Shown here in pieces: positions 16,375-25,210 of a stretch of DNA of 56,271 bases. The notes under the pieces are model-generated. The model ran no database searches, was not told the origin of the DNA, and saw only the letters and a program-made list of their open reading frames with translations. The position numbers and the translations under genes were made by a program. Location of the stretch: contig JBKHCL010000007.1 of the NCBI GenBank assembly GCA_046541875.1, positions 1 through 56,271 of the forward strand, given 5' to 3'. The stretch's first letter is position 1; each line of letters starts with the position of its first letter. Source of the DNA: CAZFPT01 sp046541875. Its GTDB lineage: Bacteria; Planctomycetota; Phycisphaerae; SM23-33.

Positions 16375-18759
16375 CTACATCTGAATCGTCAGGGTCACCG
16401 GCACATCGGCCGGCAGCGTGACCTCGCGATAGGCGTTGCCGAAGTCCGATCGTTCGACGAAGGCCTCGTCGCAGTCGCACTCGATCGAACGGATGCGTCC
16501 GCCGGCCCCGAGAGTGATCTCGCCGGCCTCGTCGGCGATGAGTTCGGCGACAATCACACCGGCGGCGGTGTCCCACTCGATGCTCACCGTCACCCCGCCG
16601 CGCGCCCGCATCCCGCAGATGCGCCCGCTGGGCCAATCCTCCGGCAGCGCGGGCAGGAGATTCACCAGCCCGGGCTTGGAGAAGAGCAGCATTTCCAACA
16701 CGGCGGCCGAGGCGCCCAGGTTCGCGTCGATCTGGTACACCGTCTGCCCGCCCCAACTGAGCGTCAGGCCCATTTGTCGCCAATCGTTGTGGTAGGTCAG
16801 CAGGTTCGGCCCGGTGCATGCCCGGGCGAGCAACTGCAGGCACTGTGCAGCTTGGCCGGCGTCGCCCAGACGTGCCCAGATGTTCGCCATGTGCACCAGC
16901 GACCAGCCGGTCTGCGAGTTGAGCCCGACGACCAGCCGTTTCTCGACGGCGGTCTCAATGGCGTCGAACAGGTCCGCTTCGCTCTCCGCGGTCACCTCGC
17001 TGCCCGGGAACAGCGGATAGATGTGCGAGAGATGCCGATGGTGGTAGTTGTCGCCCAGCGCCGGGTGCATCCACTCGGCGATGGCCCCGTCGTCGTTGAC
17101 CTCGTACTCGGGCATCGCCTCGAGCAGGCCTCGCCAGCGCAGCACGCCGTCTTCCTCCAGGCCGAGCATTTCGCAGGCGTCGCACAGATTCGTCAGCAGC
17201 TCGCGAGCGACGGCGTAGTCCATCGTCGCGTTGACGGTCACTCTCGGCGTGCCTTCCACGCCCGAGGGATGGTTCTCCGGCGAGATCGACGGGCTGAAGA
17301 CGATCTGCCCCTCATCGTCGAGCACGCAGAAGTCCTCGTAGAACAGGGCGACCTCCTTCATGAACGGAATCGCCCGCTCGCGCAGGAACGTCTCGTCGCC
17401 GGTGAACAGCCAATACTCGTGGAACAGCTGCGCCAGCCAGCCCGCACCGGCCGTCCAGTTCAGCCACAGGCTCGAGAGCTGCAGCCCGTGGGTGGTCTGC
17501 GCATGGGCCGCCACGATGCCACGACAGTCGAACAACTGCCGTGCGTTTCGGCGGTAGTCCTCCAGAGACCGCTCGTAGAAATCGAAGTACACTCGCGTCG
17601 TCTCGGGCAGGTTACCGGGCAGCGCGGCCCAGTAGTTCATCTGGATGTTCTCGTTGTTGTGGAAGTCGCTGGACCACTTCGGGGCGTAGTCCCCGTTCCA
17701 GATGCCCTGGAGGTTCGCCGGCAGCCGACCGCCCCACGATGAGCAGATCAGCAGATGCCTGCCAAAATCGAACATCCGCTCGATCAACGCCGGGGCCACC
17801 TCGCCGCTGTAGCCATCCAGCAACAGGCGCTCATTGCTGAGTTGGCGGGACGGGCCACAGTCCAGGTCCAGCCGGCAGCGGTGGAACAGTTCCTGATGCG
17901 TCGGGGCGTGACGCGCGAGAAGGTCCTGGTACCCCCCTGCCTCGGACAGTTCGCTGTTGATGCGTTCGATGGCCTCGTCGGCCGACTCGTTGGCGAACAG
18001 GCCGACCAGCACGGTGACCTCGTCGGCCCGCTCGACGGCAATGCGGTCGCCGTGGGTCTCCATGGAACCACCGTCTGTTTCGACGCGTCCGACGCCCCCG
18101 AACCCGCCGCCGCGATCGTACATGCCCACGATTTCCATCGTCGGCGCGTCGGCCCGGGAATGGTAGACCATCTCGGCGCGTCGGGCGACGCGTCCGTCGG
18201 TGTCGGGCGGATCTTTCCGCCGGCCATGCGGGGTCAGTCGGATCTCCAGCGAGACCGCGCCCGGCCGATCGGCGGCGATGTGCAACGCGACCAGCCCGTC
18301 CGGGCGAGAGACGATCAGCCGACGCGTGAACCTCACCCCGCCCTCGGTCCACGCGACGGTGACTTCTCCGGTGGACAGGTCCAGCGTGCGGGAATAGTCG
18401 GCAAACGCCTGGCGTGTGTCCTGCTCGATCTCGATATCAAAGGCGGGGTGGTACGGATCGGGGCTGCGGTAGGTGTAGCCGGCCTCGTGGAGCTTGTGCG
18501 GCAGGAAGTTCTCCGCCTCCTCATAGCGTCCCTCCGCCAGCAGCCGGCGCAGCTGCGGGAGGTGCCCCGAGACATCGGGGAGCCTGGGCTTGTCGGTCCG
18601 CAGGAACAGCGATTCGTGGTTCAGCAGGATGCATTCGCTCCGCACGCGGCCGTACACCATCGCACCGATGCAGCCGTTGCCGGTGGGAAGGGCGTCTTCC
18701 CATCGCGTCGCGGGCGTCGAACAGGTCATCACGTGCGGGCGGTCGATGTGAATCGTCAC
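16375..18759 (-). CDS. glycoside hydrolase family 95 (alpha-L-fucosidase type)
   Basis: A 794-aa enzyme, the usual GH95 length. The start is a GTG inside the stop of the upstream HAD gene (GTGA overlap); the frame's longer extension is shadow of that gene. The N-terminal beta-domain opens with ATRWEDALPTGNGCIGAMVYG, diagnostic of the family. The (alpha/alpha)6 barrel carries LPANLQGIWN, FHNNENIQMNYWAA, PSISPENHPSG (catalytic-acid region) and QIDANLG (the family's Asp). GH95 members invert alpha-1,2-fucosyl or related L-galactosyl linkages. No signal peptide is seen from this start, so it would act in the cytoplasm on imported oligosaccharides. Confidence 0.9.
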   Translation of the reverse strand: MTIHIDRPHVMTCSTPATRWEDALPTGNGCIGAMVYGRVRSECILLNHESLFLRTDKPRLPDVSGHLPQLRRLLAEGRYEEAENFLPHKLHEAGYTYRSPDPYHPAFDIEIEQDTRQAFADYSRTLDLSTGEVTVAWTEGGVRFTRRLIVSRPDGLVALHIAADRPGAVSLEIRLTPHGRRKDPPDTDGRVARRAEMVYHSRADAPTMEIVGMYDRGGGFGGVGRVETDGGSMETHGDRIAVERADEVTVLVGLFANESADEAIERINSELSEAGGYQDLLARHAPTHQELFHRCRLDLDCGPSRQLSNERLLLDGYSGEVAPALIERMFDFGRHLLICSSWGGRLPANLQGIWNGDYAPKWSSDFHNNENIQMNYWAALPGNLPETTRVYFDFYERSLEDYRRNARQLFDCRGIVAAHAQTTHGLQLSSLWLNWTAGAGWLAQLFHEYWLFTGDETFLRERAIPFMKEVALFYEDFCVLDDEGQIVFSPSISPENHPSGVEGTPRVTVNATMDYAVARELLTNLCDACEMLGLEEDGVLRWRGLLEAMPEYEVNDDGAIAEWMHPALGDNYHHRHLSHIYPLFPGSEVTAESEADLFDAIETAVEKRLVVGLNSQTGWSLVHMANIWARLGDAGQAAQCLQLLARACTGPNLLTYHNDWRQMGLTLSWGGQTVYQIDANLGASAAVLEMLLFSKPGLVNLLPALPEDWPSGRICGMRARGGVTVSIEWDTAAGVIVAELIADEAGEITLGAGGRIRSIECDCDEAFVERSDFGNAYREVTLPADVPVTLTIQM

Positions 18760-19466
18760 AGGGTGGTCTCCCATTCGGCTACGAGGTCGGGCAACTCGGC
18801 AAGCGTTTCGATGACGGGAACGGGGCACTCTTCCGGCACGGGTTGGCCGTCGCGGCGGATCCACACACCGTACATGCCCGCATCGCGGGCGCCCAGCGCG
18901 TCGATGTCCAGCCAGTCGCCCACGTAGAGGCATCGCTCGGGCGGCAGCTTCGCCCGGCGGGCGGCTTCGTGGAACACCTCCGGCGCCGGTTTGGGCACGC
19001 CGACCTCCTCCGAGACCAGCACCGGATCGAACCACTTGAGCAGGTCGTGAATCTCCAGCTTCCGTCGCTGCTGGATGAGTTGGCCGTTGGTGATGACCCC
19101 GAGTCGACCAGCCGCGAGAGCTTCCAGACACGGCAGGACGTCGTCGTGGAGCCCGAGATTCTCGTCGCAGTCGGCGCGATACTGTGCCAGTTCGGTGTCC
19201 GCCTCGTCATCCGAGATCGCCCCACCGGCCGAGGCATACAGGTCGCGCATGCGGTATCGACCCTGGTCGACGTAGCTGATCTCGCCGCGCATGAACCGCT
19301 CAAAATGGTGCCGCGAGCGATCCGACCAGATCCCGTAGAACGTCTCGAAATCCATATCCCCCAGGACATGCCTGCCCCGCTCCAGCAGCGCAGCCGCCCC
19401 GGCGCGCCAGGCGGAAGGCGTGTCGGTCATGGTTCCGTCGATGTCGAAGAATACAATGCGATCCAT
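18756..19466 (-). CDS. HAD family hydrolase
   Basis: A 236-aa HAD phosphatase with all four motifs: DIDGTMTD (nucleophile Asp at the N-terminus), ITNGQ (motif II), VPKP (motif III Lys) and GDWLDIDALGA (motif IV acidic pair). A helical cap lies between motifs I and II, as in YjjG/phosphoglycolate phosphatase-like class C1 enzymes. The ATG is preceded by GGAGG. Its stop overlaps the GTG of the GH95 fucosidase, so both are made from one message. A role in sugar-phosphate dephosphorylation after fucoside cleavage is plausible inference. Confidence 0.85.
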   Translation of the reverse strand: MDRIVFFDIDGTMTDTPSAWRAGAAALLERGRHVLGDMDFETFYGIWSDRSRHHFERFMRGEISYVDQGRYRMRDLYASAGGAISDDEADTELAQYRADCDENLGLHDDVLPCLEALAAGRLGVITNGQLIQQRRKLEIHDLLKWFDPVLVSEEVGVPKPAPEVFHEAARRAKLPPERCLYVGDWLDIDALGARDAGMYGVWIRRDGQPVPEECPVPVIETLAELPDLVAEWETTL

Positions 19467-19531
19467 TGCTGCCTCCAGCGTCTCAGCGTGCAGAGGCATG
19501 ATAGGTCGGACCGCACTGCCAGACAATCCCC

Positions 19532-21619
19532 CTACCGCGACGGGTCGTAGAACACCGGCAGATCGAACTCGTCGGAGGTGTTGAACAGGCGCTCGCCTTC
19601 GAGCTCATCGTGGGCGTCGAACGGCTCGATCGTCATCGTGTAGGACTTGCCCACCGTGCGATCCAGCCCGACGGGTTTGTCGTCCAGCACCGCCCAATGG
19701 GCCACGTGGATCCGTCCGGCGGTGAGCTTGCCCTTCCGCACCGCTGTGACCTTGTAGGTATACACCACCAACCCGCGCGTGTACTCCTGCAGGTCGTCCT
19801 TGCTCGGGGTGGGGGTCTTCTCGACCAGCTCGGCCGTCACCTTCACGGCGGCGGGCTTTTTTCGCCCCTCCAGACGACGAGCGTTCAGCTCATACTTCTG
19901 CCCGGCCTCCCGGGGCCCGACAAACCGCGAGTAGATCGCCACGCCCTCGATTCGGCCGGCCCAGTCCCGAGCGTCGGCGTATTCATCGCCGAAGATCAAG
20001 ACCATCGGCTCCCAGTTCCGCAGTGTACCGGTGACCTTGGTGGTGTAGCAGGTCTGCTTTCCGTTGACCACGCACAGCAGCCGACCGGGCCGATAGCTCA
20101 CCACCACGTGGTGGGGCTGACCGGCGGTGAGCTTCGCCAGCGTCACCTGGGGCTTGGTCCCGTTTTTGCCGGTTTTGGGCGTACGCAGACGAAGGATGAG
20201 TTTGTCACCCGACTGCCCCAGCGTGAAGTTCCGGCTGCCGGCATCCTTCGAGAAGCTCACAATCCGGGCCGGTCCGTCCTGCTTGAGGTTGTCGGGGACG
20301 ATCGTCGCCTCGATGGTCAGCTCGTTGCTCTTGCGGCAGGCGGTCAGCAACGGCCCGTTGGCGTCGATGGCGACAAATGCACCCCCGGCGGTGTCCATGC
20401 TTTCCCATCGGCCGAAAATGGCCTTCCCGCGGGCCCTCACGCGGCAGGAGCGGACGGCGTTTCCGTCGGCATCGGTGATCTGATTGGTCGCCCCGGCGTC
20501 CTTCCAGAGGAACTCCAGCCCCTTCTTCGAGCCAGGCCAGGCCTTGTGCTTCTCGAGCGGTCGCTCTTTGATGGTCGCCAGTTGTTGGCCGACCGCTTCG
20601 CCCAGCGTGCTCTGATCGCCGCCCTGGATCCACGCGTCGGGATAGAAATCGCCCCGCTTGTTGCTCGTCACGGTGACCCAGTCCTTTACGGACAGTGCAT
20701 CGGGCATGAGCTTTCCGAGATGGATCTCCACGGCCGGCCCGCCGCTACGAATGCGGTTGCCGCCGGGCTTGCCCCCCTTGCCCACGTACGGGCCGGTGAC
20801 CACGATATAGCGGACATGGTTGCTCCAGCGGGGGTGATACACCTCGTAGCCGCGGATGCCCCCGGCGGTGTCCACGGGAAGCGTCCAACCGTCGTCCCCG
20901 CCGGCGGGCTTCATGTACACGTTGCGGTGCGGACCGTCGAAGATCCACATGAGGCAGCTGTTGTCCGGGGCCATCGAGGTCCAACAGCCCCGCCCGGTCT
21001 TGGTCCAGGACTTGTTCGGCAGCGTTGCCCGCCCGGCGTGGGCCCAGGGAAACAGACCCGCCGCCCGTTTGCCGTCGCGGGAGAGCTGGAAGTTTTCGAT
21101 GTTCACAGCCGTCTTGTCCCACACGAGTTCATTCACGTCGCGTTTGTCCAGTCGCATGCGCCGTATCGGGGACTTCTTCTCGCCGCTTTTCGCCTGGTAA
21201 TACACCCATACGTGCCCGGTCTGCGGGTCGCCCCAGACATCGGCGGCCTGGCCCTTCCCGAGAGACTGGGCGTCCCCGCCGCCGAAGGGGACCACGTGCA
21301 TCGTGCCCTTCCGCAGGTCCGAGTACACCACGCCTTTGCCGTCGGGGGTCAGCAGCGGCTTGCAGTAGTTCTGCGTCCTGGACAGGATCGCGCGGACGCC
21401 CTTGCCGTCGTGGCTGTCGTAGCCCATCAGGCGGAGGTGCTTGCCCTTGGCGAAGGTGTCGGAGGATTTGTCCGTGGTATCCTGCACCCAGACCAGGCGG
21501 GTATGGGCCCCGGTGAGCCTCGCGACCTTGTCGGAGGCGGGGGCATTGTCCTCAGATGACCCGGCCCGGACAACGGCGACGGCCAGCAGCAGTGCGATCA
21601 CGGCGATGTGATGTCTCAT
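19532..21619 (-). CDS. secreted beta-propeller / LamG-like protein
   Basis: A 695-aa exported protein with a signal peptide (MRHHIAVIALLLAVAVVRAG) and GGGAG before the ATG. Residues about 40-290 show TolB-like strands such as LLTPDGKGVVYSD and FQLSRDGKRAAG, suggesting a beta-propeller. Residues about 385-560 form a concanavalin A/LamG-like sandwich: ELTIEATIVPD, ARIVSFSKD, PHHVVVSYRPGRLLCVVNGK, WAGRIEGVAIYSR. A beta-rich C-terminus follows. Combined propeller and LamG architectures are common in planctomycete surface proteins and probably bind carbohydrate. It precedes the HAD-GH95-heparinase run on the same strand, 65 bases upstream of the HAD gene. Confidence 0.7.
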   Translation of the reverse strand: MRHHIAVIALLLAVAVVRAGSSEDNAPASDKVARLTGAHTRLVWVQDTTDKSSDTFAKGKHLRLMGYDSHDGKGVRAILSRTQNYCKPLLTPDGKGVVYSDLRKGTMHVVPFGGGDAQSLGKGQAADVWGDPQTGHVWVYYQAKSGEKKSPIRRMRLDKRDVNELVWDKTAVNIENFQLSRDGKRAAGLFPWAHAGRATLPNKSWTKTGRGCWTSMAPDNSCLMWIFDGPHRNVYMKPAGGDDGWTLPVDTAGGIRGYEVYHPRWSNHVRYIVVTGPYVGKGGKPGGNRIRSGGPAVEIHLGKLMPDALSVKDWVTVTSNKRGDFYPDAWIQGGDQSTLGEAVGQQLATIKERPLEKHKAWPGSKKGLEFLWKDAGATNQITDADGNAVRSCRVRARGKAIFGRWESMDTAGGAFVAIDANGPLLTACRKSNELTIEATIVPDNLKQDGPARIVSFSKDAGSRNFTLGQSGDKLILRLRTPKTGKNGTKPQVTLAKLTAGQPHHVVVSYRPGRLLCVVNGKQTCYTTKVTGTLRNWEPMVLIFGDEYADARDWAGRIEGVAIYSRFVGPREAGQKYELNARRLEGRKKPAAVKVTAELVEKTPTPSKDDLQEYTRGLVVYTYKVTAVRKGKLTAGRIHVAHWAVLDDKPVGLDRTVGKSYTMTIEPFDAHDELEGERLFNTSDEFDLPVFYDPSR

Positions 21620-21713
21620 GGGGTCTCCCTGCGCGAAGACGCGCCTCAGTGGTTATAAGGGGAACACGCAGGCCTTGTCCCGGTTATGGTAAAGATGCCA
21701 CGATAGCGCACGC

Positions 21714-21743
21714 AAAAGGGAGACACCCCGAAGGACGCCTCCC
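21714..21743 (-). terminator. rho-independent terminator of the chemoreceptor gene
   Basis: On the minus strand an 11-bp stem (three G-T pairs, otherwise Watson-Crick) carries a TTCG tetraloop and is followed by TTTT. It lies 45 bases past the chemoreceptor stop. Stem arms are 21718-21728 and 21733-21743. Confidence 0.8.
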
Positions 21744-21787
21744 CTGCGGTACCGGCGCGATGCCGGCGTATTTCAAACCGATCCCGA

Positions 21788-23905
21788 TCAGAACTGCGAG
21801 ATCGACTCGGACTTGAACTTCTCGGCCGGCTCGTTCGACCGTGTTCGCGACGCCTGGGGATCGGCGGGCCGATTGCTCCGGGGAGCCCGATCGGCGCGGG
21901 GACGTCCTGCTCCGGCGTTGCGGTGGGCCTCGGCGGCGCTGCGACTTTCCACCATGCGGTCCAGTTCTTCGACGGTGGACATCACCTCGGCCGCCTGGGA
22001 CGACAGCTCGGAGGCAGCGGCGGCCGACTCTTCTGCCGTGGCGGCCGTGGTCTGGGTCACCTGGTCCATCTGCGAGATCGCCTGGTTGATCTGGTCGATC
22101 CCTTCGGCCTGTTCGCCGCTGGCCGAGGCAATTTCACCAATCAGCACGTTGACCTTCTCGGACCCCTCGGCGATCTGCGAGAGGAACTCCCCGACCTCCT
22201 GCGAAATCGTCACGCCGCGTTCGGAATTGGCGACGGCCGTGGTGATCATCTCGGAGGTGCTTCGGGCGGCTTCGGCGGATCGCATGGCCAGGTTGCGCAC
22301 TTCCTCGGCGACCACGGCGAAGCCCTTGCCCGCCTCGCCCGCACGGGCCGCCTCGACGGCAGCGTTGAGCGCCAACAGATTCGTCTGGAAGGCGATGTCA
22401 TCGATGGTCTTGATGATCTTCGCCGTTTCATCGGAGGACTTCTTGATGTCGTCAATGGCGGCCGACATCTTGGTCATCGCCTCGGTGCCCTGCCTGGCAT
22501 TGCTTGTGGCGGTATCGGCCAGCCCCTTCGCCTCGTCGGCGTGAGAGGCGTTGCGTTTGACCATCGAGGTCATCTCCTCGACGCTGGCGGAGGTCTCTTC
22601 CATGCCGGCGGCCTGCTCGGACGAGCTGGACGCAAGCGACTCGCTGGATCCGCTGATCTGCTGGGCGACCGACGCGACTTCCTCGGCTCCGCTGGTGAGC
22701 TGCCGGACAACCCGGCGGATTTTCCCGGCGATTCCGCCCGAGATCATGAACCACGTGACCACCGCAGCCACCAACGCCACGCCCGAGACAATCAGCAGCA
22801 TCGTCTGGGCCCGGTTGCCGGTCTCCTGGATGTTCTCGCGGGCGGCGTAGAACTCATCCTCATAGGATCCCACGCCGATGACCCAGTCCCACGGGGCGAA
22901 GTACTTGATGCGTGCCACCTTCAGCCGGGCCTCGGTGTCGCCCTTGTTCTTCCAGGGATATCGCTGCTCGGCGATGCCGGCGGCGTCGAGTTTGCCGGCC
23001 TTCTCGATCATCTCCTGAACGAAGGGCGTTCCGTCGGCGTCCTTTGCTTCCCAGATGACGTCGCCATCGCGCGATCCGTCCGCGGAGATCACATACGTCC
23101 CGTCGCTGTCCAGCACGAAGACATAGCCGGTCTGACCGACCTGGGTGTCCATGATGCTCTTTCGAAGGCTGCTGGCCGCCTCCTGGGGAATGCCCACGTA
23201 CAGCACACCGATGACCTCGCCGTCCTCGCTGCGAATGGGCTCGTAGGCGGTGATATACCAGGCGTTCACGACGTACGCCCGCCCGACGAATCGCCGCCCG
23301 GCGAGCACTTCCCGCAATACGGGGTTGGCCTTGCCGTCCGGATTGGTCGCGGGGATGTACGTTCCGATCGCCCGCCGGCCGTCCGAGCCGATCACGTTCG
23401 TGGCTACACGCAGCATGTCTCCGTCGCGGTTCATCCGCTGGAAGACGGTGCATGTGGCGCTGACCAGACCCTGCACGTCGTCCACGATCGGGGCGGCCTG
23501 CTGAGGGTCGTGAATCTGCCCCAGCCAGGTCTTTCCCGCGAGCATTCGCGGTAGTGTGACGGTGGTGGATCGCTTGGTGTACTGGTTGGTCGCGTCCCAA
23601 CGGACTGTCTGCTCACCCAAGGCGGCTCCGCCGGCGTTTTGCATTACCCGACCGGCGACGTTGAGCGAGTCCTCCACTTTGTCCTCGAGCACTTCCTGCT
23701 GGGCACGACACATGTTGTAGACGCCCTCGGCGATATGGTCGAGATCCGAATACGCCAGCTTGGTGCTCTCTTCGGTAGCGATGTCCACCGCGGCGTTCAT
23801 CTCCTGATAGACCATCACTCCGACGATGATCAAGGGCAACACGGTCAGCGTGATACCAATGACCATCAACTTCGCACGTAACGACATCGATTGCAGGATA
23901 TTCAT
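21788..23905 (-). CDS. methyl-accepting chemotaxis protein
   Basis: A 705-aa chemoreceptor. The first membrane segment is at about 11-31. A long periplasmic sensor of about 330 residues follows, with the Cache3-Cache2-type pattern (GRRFVGRAYVVNAWYITAYEPI, IGVLYVGIP, GYVFVLDSDGTYV). The second membrane segment is near 370-392, then the methyl-accepting coiled coil with the hairpin tip EEVRNLAMRSAEAARSTSEMI. Few residues separate the second segment from the signalling helices, so a full HAMP domain seems absent. The tail is Arg/Pro-rich without a CheR-binding pentapeptide. GGAAGAGAG precedes the ATG. Sensor ligands are typically small organic acids or amino acids, but none can be assigned. cheW lies upstream. 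Confidence 0.9.
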   Translation of the reverse strand: MNILQSMSLRAKLMVIGITLTVLPLIIVGVMVYQEMNAAVDIATEESTKLAYSDLDHIAEGVYNMCRAQQEVLEDKVEDSLNVAGRVMQNAGGAALGEQTVRWDATNQYTKRSTTVTLPRMLAGKTWLGQIHDPQQAAPIVDDVQGLVSATCTVFQRMNRDGDMLRVATNVIGSDGRRAIGTYIPATNPDGKANPVLREVLAGRRFVGRAYVVNAWYITAYEPIRSEDGEVIGVLYVGIPQEAASSLRKSIMDTQVGQTGYVFVLDSDGTYVISADGSRDGDVIWEAKDADGTPFVQEMIEKAGKLDAAGIAEQRYPWKNKGDTEARLKVARIKYFAPWDWVIGVGSYEDEFYAARENIQETGNRAQTMLLIVSGVALVAAVVTWFMISGGIAGKIRRVVRQLTSGAEEVASVAQQISGSSESLASSSSEQAAGMEETSASVEEMTSMVKRNASHADEAKGLADTATSNARQGTEAMTKMSAAIDDIKKSSDETAKIIKTIDDIAFQTNLLALNAAVEAARAGEAGKGFAVVAEEVRNLAMRSAEAARSTSEMITTAVANSERGVTISQEVGEFLSQIAEGSEKVNVLIGEIASASGEQAEGIDQINQAISQMDQVTQTTAATAEESAAAASELSSQAAEVMSTVEELDRMVESRSAAEAHRNAGAGRPRADRAPRSNRPADPQASRTRSNEPAEKFKSESISQF

Positions 23906-24166
23906 ATTCTCTCTTCCTGATTCCATATCCCTCTGGATCGCTACACTCCGCCCGCACTCGGAATGGTGCCCCCCGGCATGGATTCCCCATCGAGAAGAGT
24001 GGACCCCGGCTCGACGAACCCCATGCCCCGAAAGGCACGATAGGGTGATCGTCGTACATGAGGCCTGAGTTGAGTACGGCTTACCGCTTTTTTGAAGTAT
24101 GCCCCGATGATCGCCGGTGTACCTGTCGATCGGGGGGTTTGCATCCGCCGCGCGGCGCGCAGCAAG

Positions 24167-24195
24167 GCCGGCGCGCTGATTCTCAGCGCACCGGC
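24167..24195 (-). terminator. long hairpin downstream of cheW
   Basis: Arms 24167-24179 and 24183-24195 form a 13-bp stem on the minus strand (one T-G pair) with a GAA loop, followed by CTTGCTGC. It lies 99 bases beyond the cheW stop in the 388-base gap before the chemoreceptor. The T-tract is poor, but the stem is strong. The rest of that gap (23906-24293) shows no gene. Confidence 0.5.
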
Positions 24196-24293
24196 CGGGG
24201 TTGCTGCTATTGTCTCTGGAGGCAGGTCACCGCTCGTGGCGACCCACCGGCCAATGTCTCTGCCGGCAGGCCGGGGAGCAGTCCGATCGCGTG

Positions 24294-24797
24294 CTACTTG
24301 TTGGCGGTCTCTTCCAAGGCGGCAATTTCGTCGCCGCTGAGCACCTTGCTGATGTCCAGCAGGATGGTCACGCGGTCTTCGCTCTTGCCCATTCCCAGGA
24401 TGTAGTCCGTCGAGACGTCCTCGCCGAATTCGGGCGAATCCTCGATGTCGTCGGCGGCGATGTCCAGCACCTCGCGGACCTTGTCCACGACAATGCCCAT
24501 GTCCAGTTCGCCCAGCGTGACCACGATGATGCAGGTCTCCTCGGTTTCCTCGACCTGCTCCATCCCGAACTTCAGGCGGAGGTCCATCACCGGAATCACC
24601 CTGCCGCGAAGATTGATCACGCCGCGGATGAAGTCCGGCGTCCGCGGGACGGCCGTGACGTTCATCATACCGATGATCTCACGGACCTTGAGAATCTCAA
24701 GGCCGTACTCTTCCTCGCCAAGAGCGAAGGTGAGATACATCCCCCCGCGGGAGTCCCTGATCGCCTGCGCTGCGGCCTGCTCTGCCTGCTCTGTCAT
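24294..24797 (-). CDS. cheW: chemotaxis coupling protein CheW
   Basis: A 167-aa CheW, which couples chemoreceptors to the kinase CheA. The family core is clear: YLTFALGEEEYGLEILKVREII, VPRTPDFIRGVINLRGRVIPVMDLR (the NLRG signature), then VVDKVREVLDIAADDIE and DRVTILLDISKVL. An extra 20-residue Ala/Gln-rich N-terminus precedes it. AAGGAG before the ATG fixes the start. It is on the same strand as, and upstream of, the chemoreceptor, but separated by 388 bases and a hairpin, so the two may be separate units. No CheA is nearby. Confidence 0.92.
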   Translation of the reverse strand: MTEQAEQAAAQAIRDSRGGMYLTFALGEEEYGLEILKVREIIGMMNVTAVPRTPDFIRGVINLRGRVIPVMDLRLKFGMEQVEETEETCIIVVTLGELDMGIVVDKVREVLDIAADDIEDSPEFGEDVSTDYILGMGKSEDRVTILLDISKVLSGDEIAALEETANK

Positions 24798-25210
24798 GAC
24801 CTGCTCCTTGTCTGCTGCCTTGTCCTGGCCACCGTCCCCGCGACGGTGTTCCCGTAGTTGCACTGTCAAACGCCCCGGATGGGTTGCCCCCTGTCAGCCG
24901 GGCCCGCGGGGTCCCTGTCGATCACCTCGTCCGCGGACCGGTCGACCGCTCCCCTTATGGGTGCGGCGCGGAGCGAGGGGGACTGCTCCCCGCCACGAGG
25001 CCTGCCTGTAGGAAGACAGACCGCCGCACGCTCCACCCGTTGTATCGGCACGCGGGGACGAGTCTTTACCAAGCAGGGGAGAAATATCCCGGTCCCCGCA
25101 TAAACCCCGGCTGCGCGCGTCGACGCCCGGCCGACCGTCGCCCGGTTGCCAACCCTCCCCGGCAAAGCTACGATACACCCATCGCCAAGGCCTACCCGGA
25201 GCCGAACGAA
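24798..25210. other. divergent promoter region, cheW / sigma54 activator
   Basis: About 410 bases between the divergent starts of cheW and the PAS-sigma54 activator. Open frames here have no family resemblance and look like composition artefacts. No convincing sigma70 or sigma54 promoter was found by eye. Confidence 0.4.

Noticed and set aside
14488..17742. Long plus-strand frames (446 and 605 aa) over the heparinase-like and GH95 genes
   Set aside because: Antisense shadows of strongly recognised minus-strand proteins.
19610..23554. Plus-strand frames of 649 and 543 aa over the LamG and chemoreceptor genes
   Set aside because: Antisense shadows; repeated His/Leu/Gly-rich composition typical of reading codon complements.
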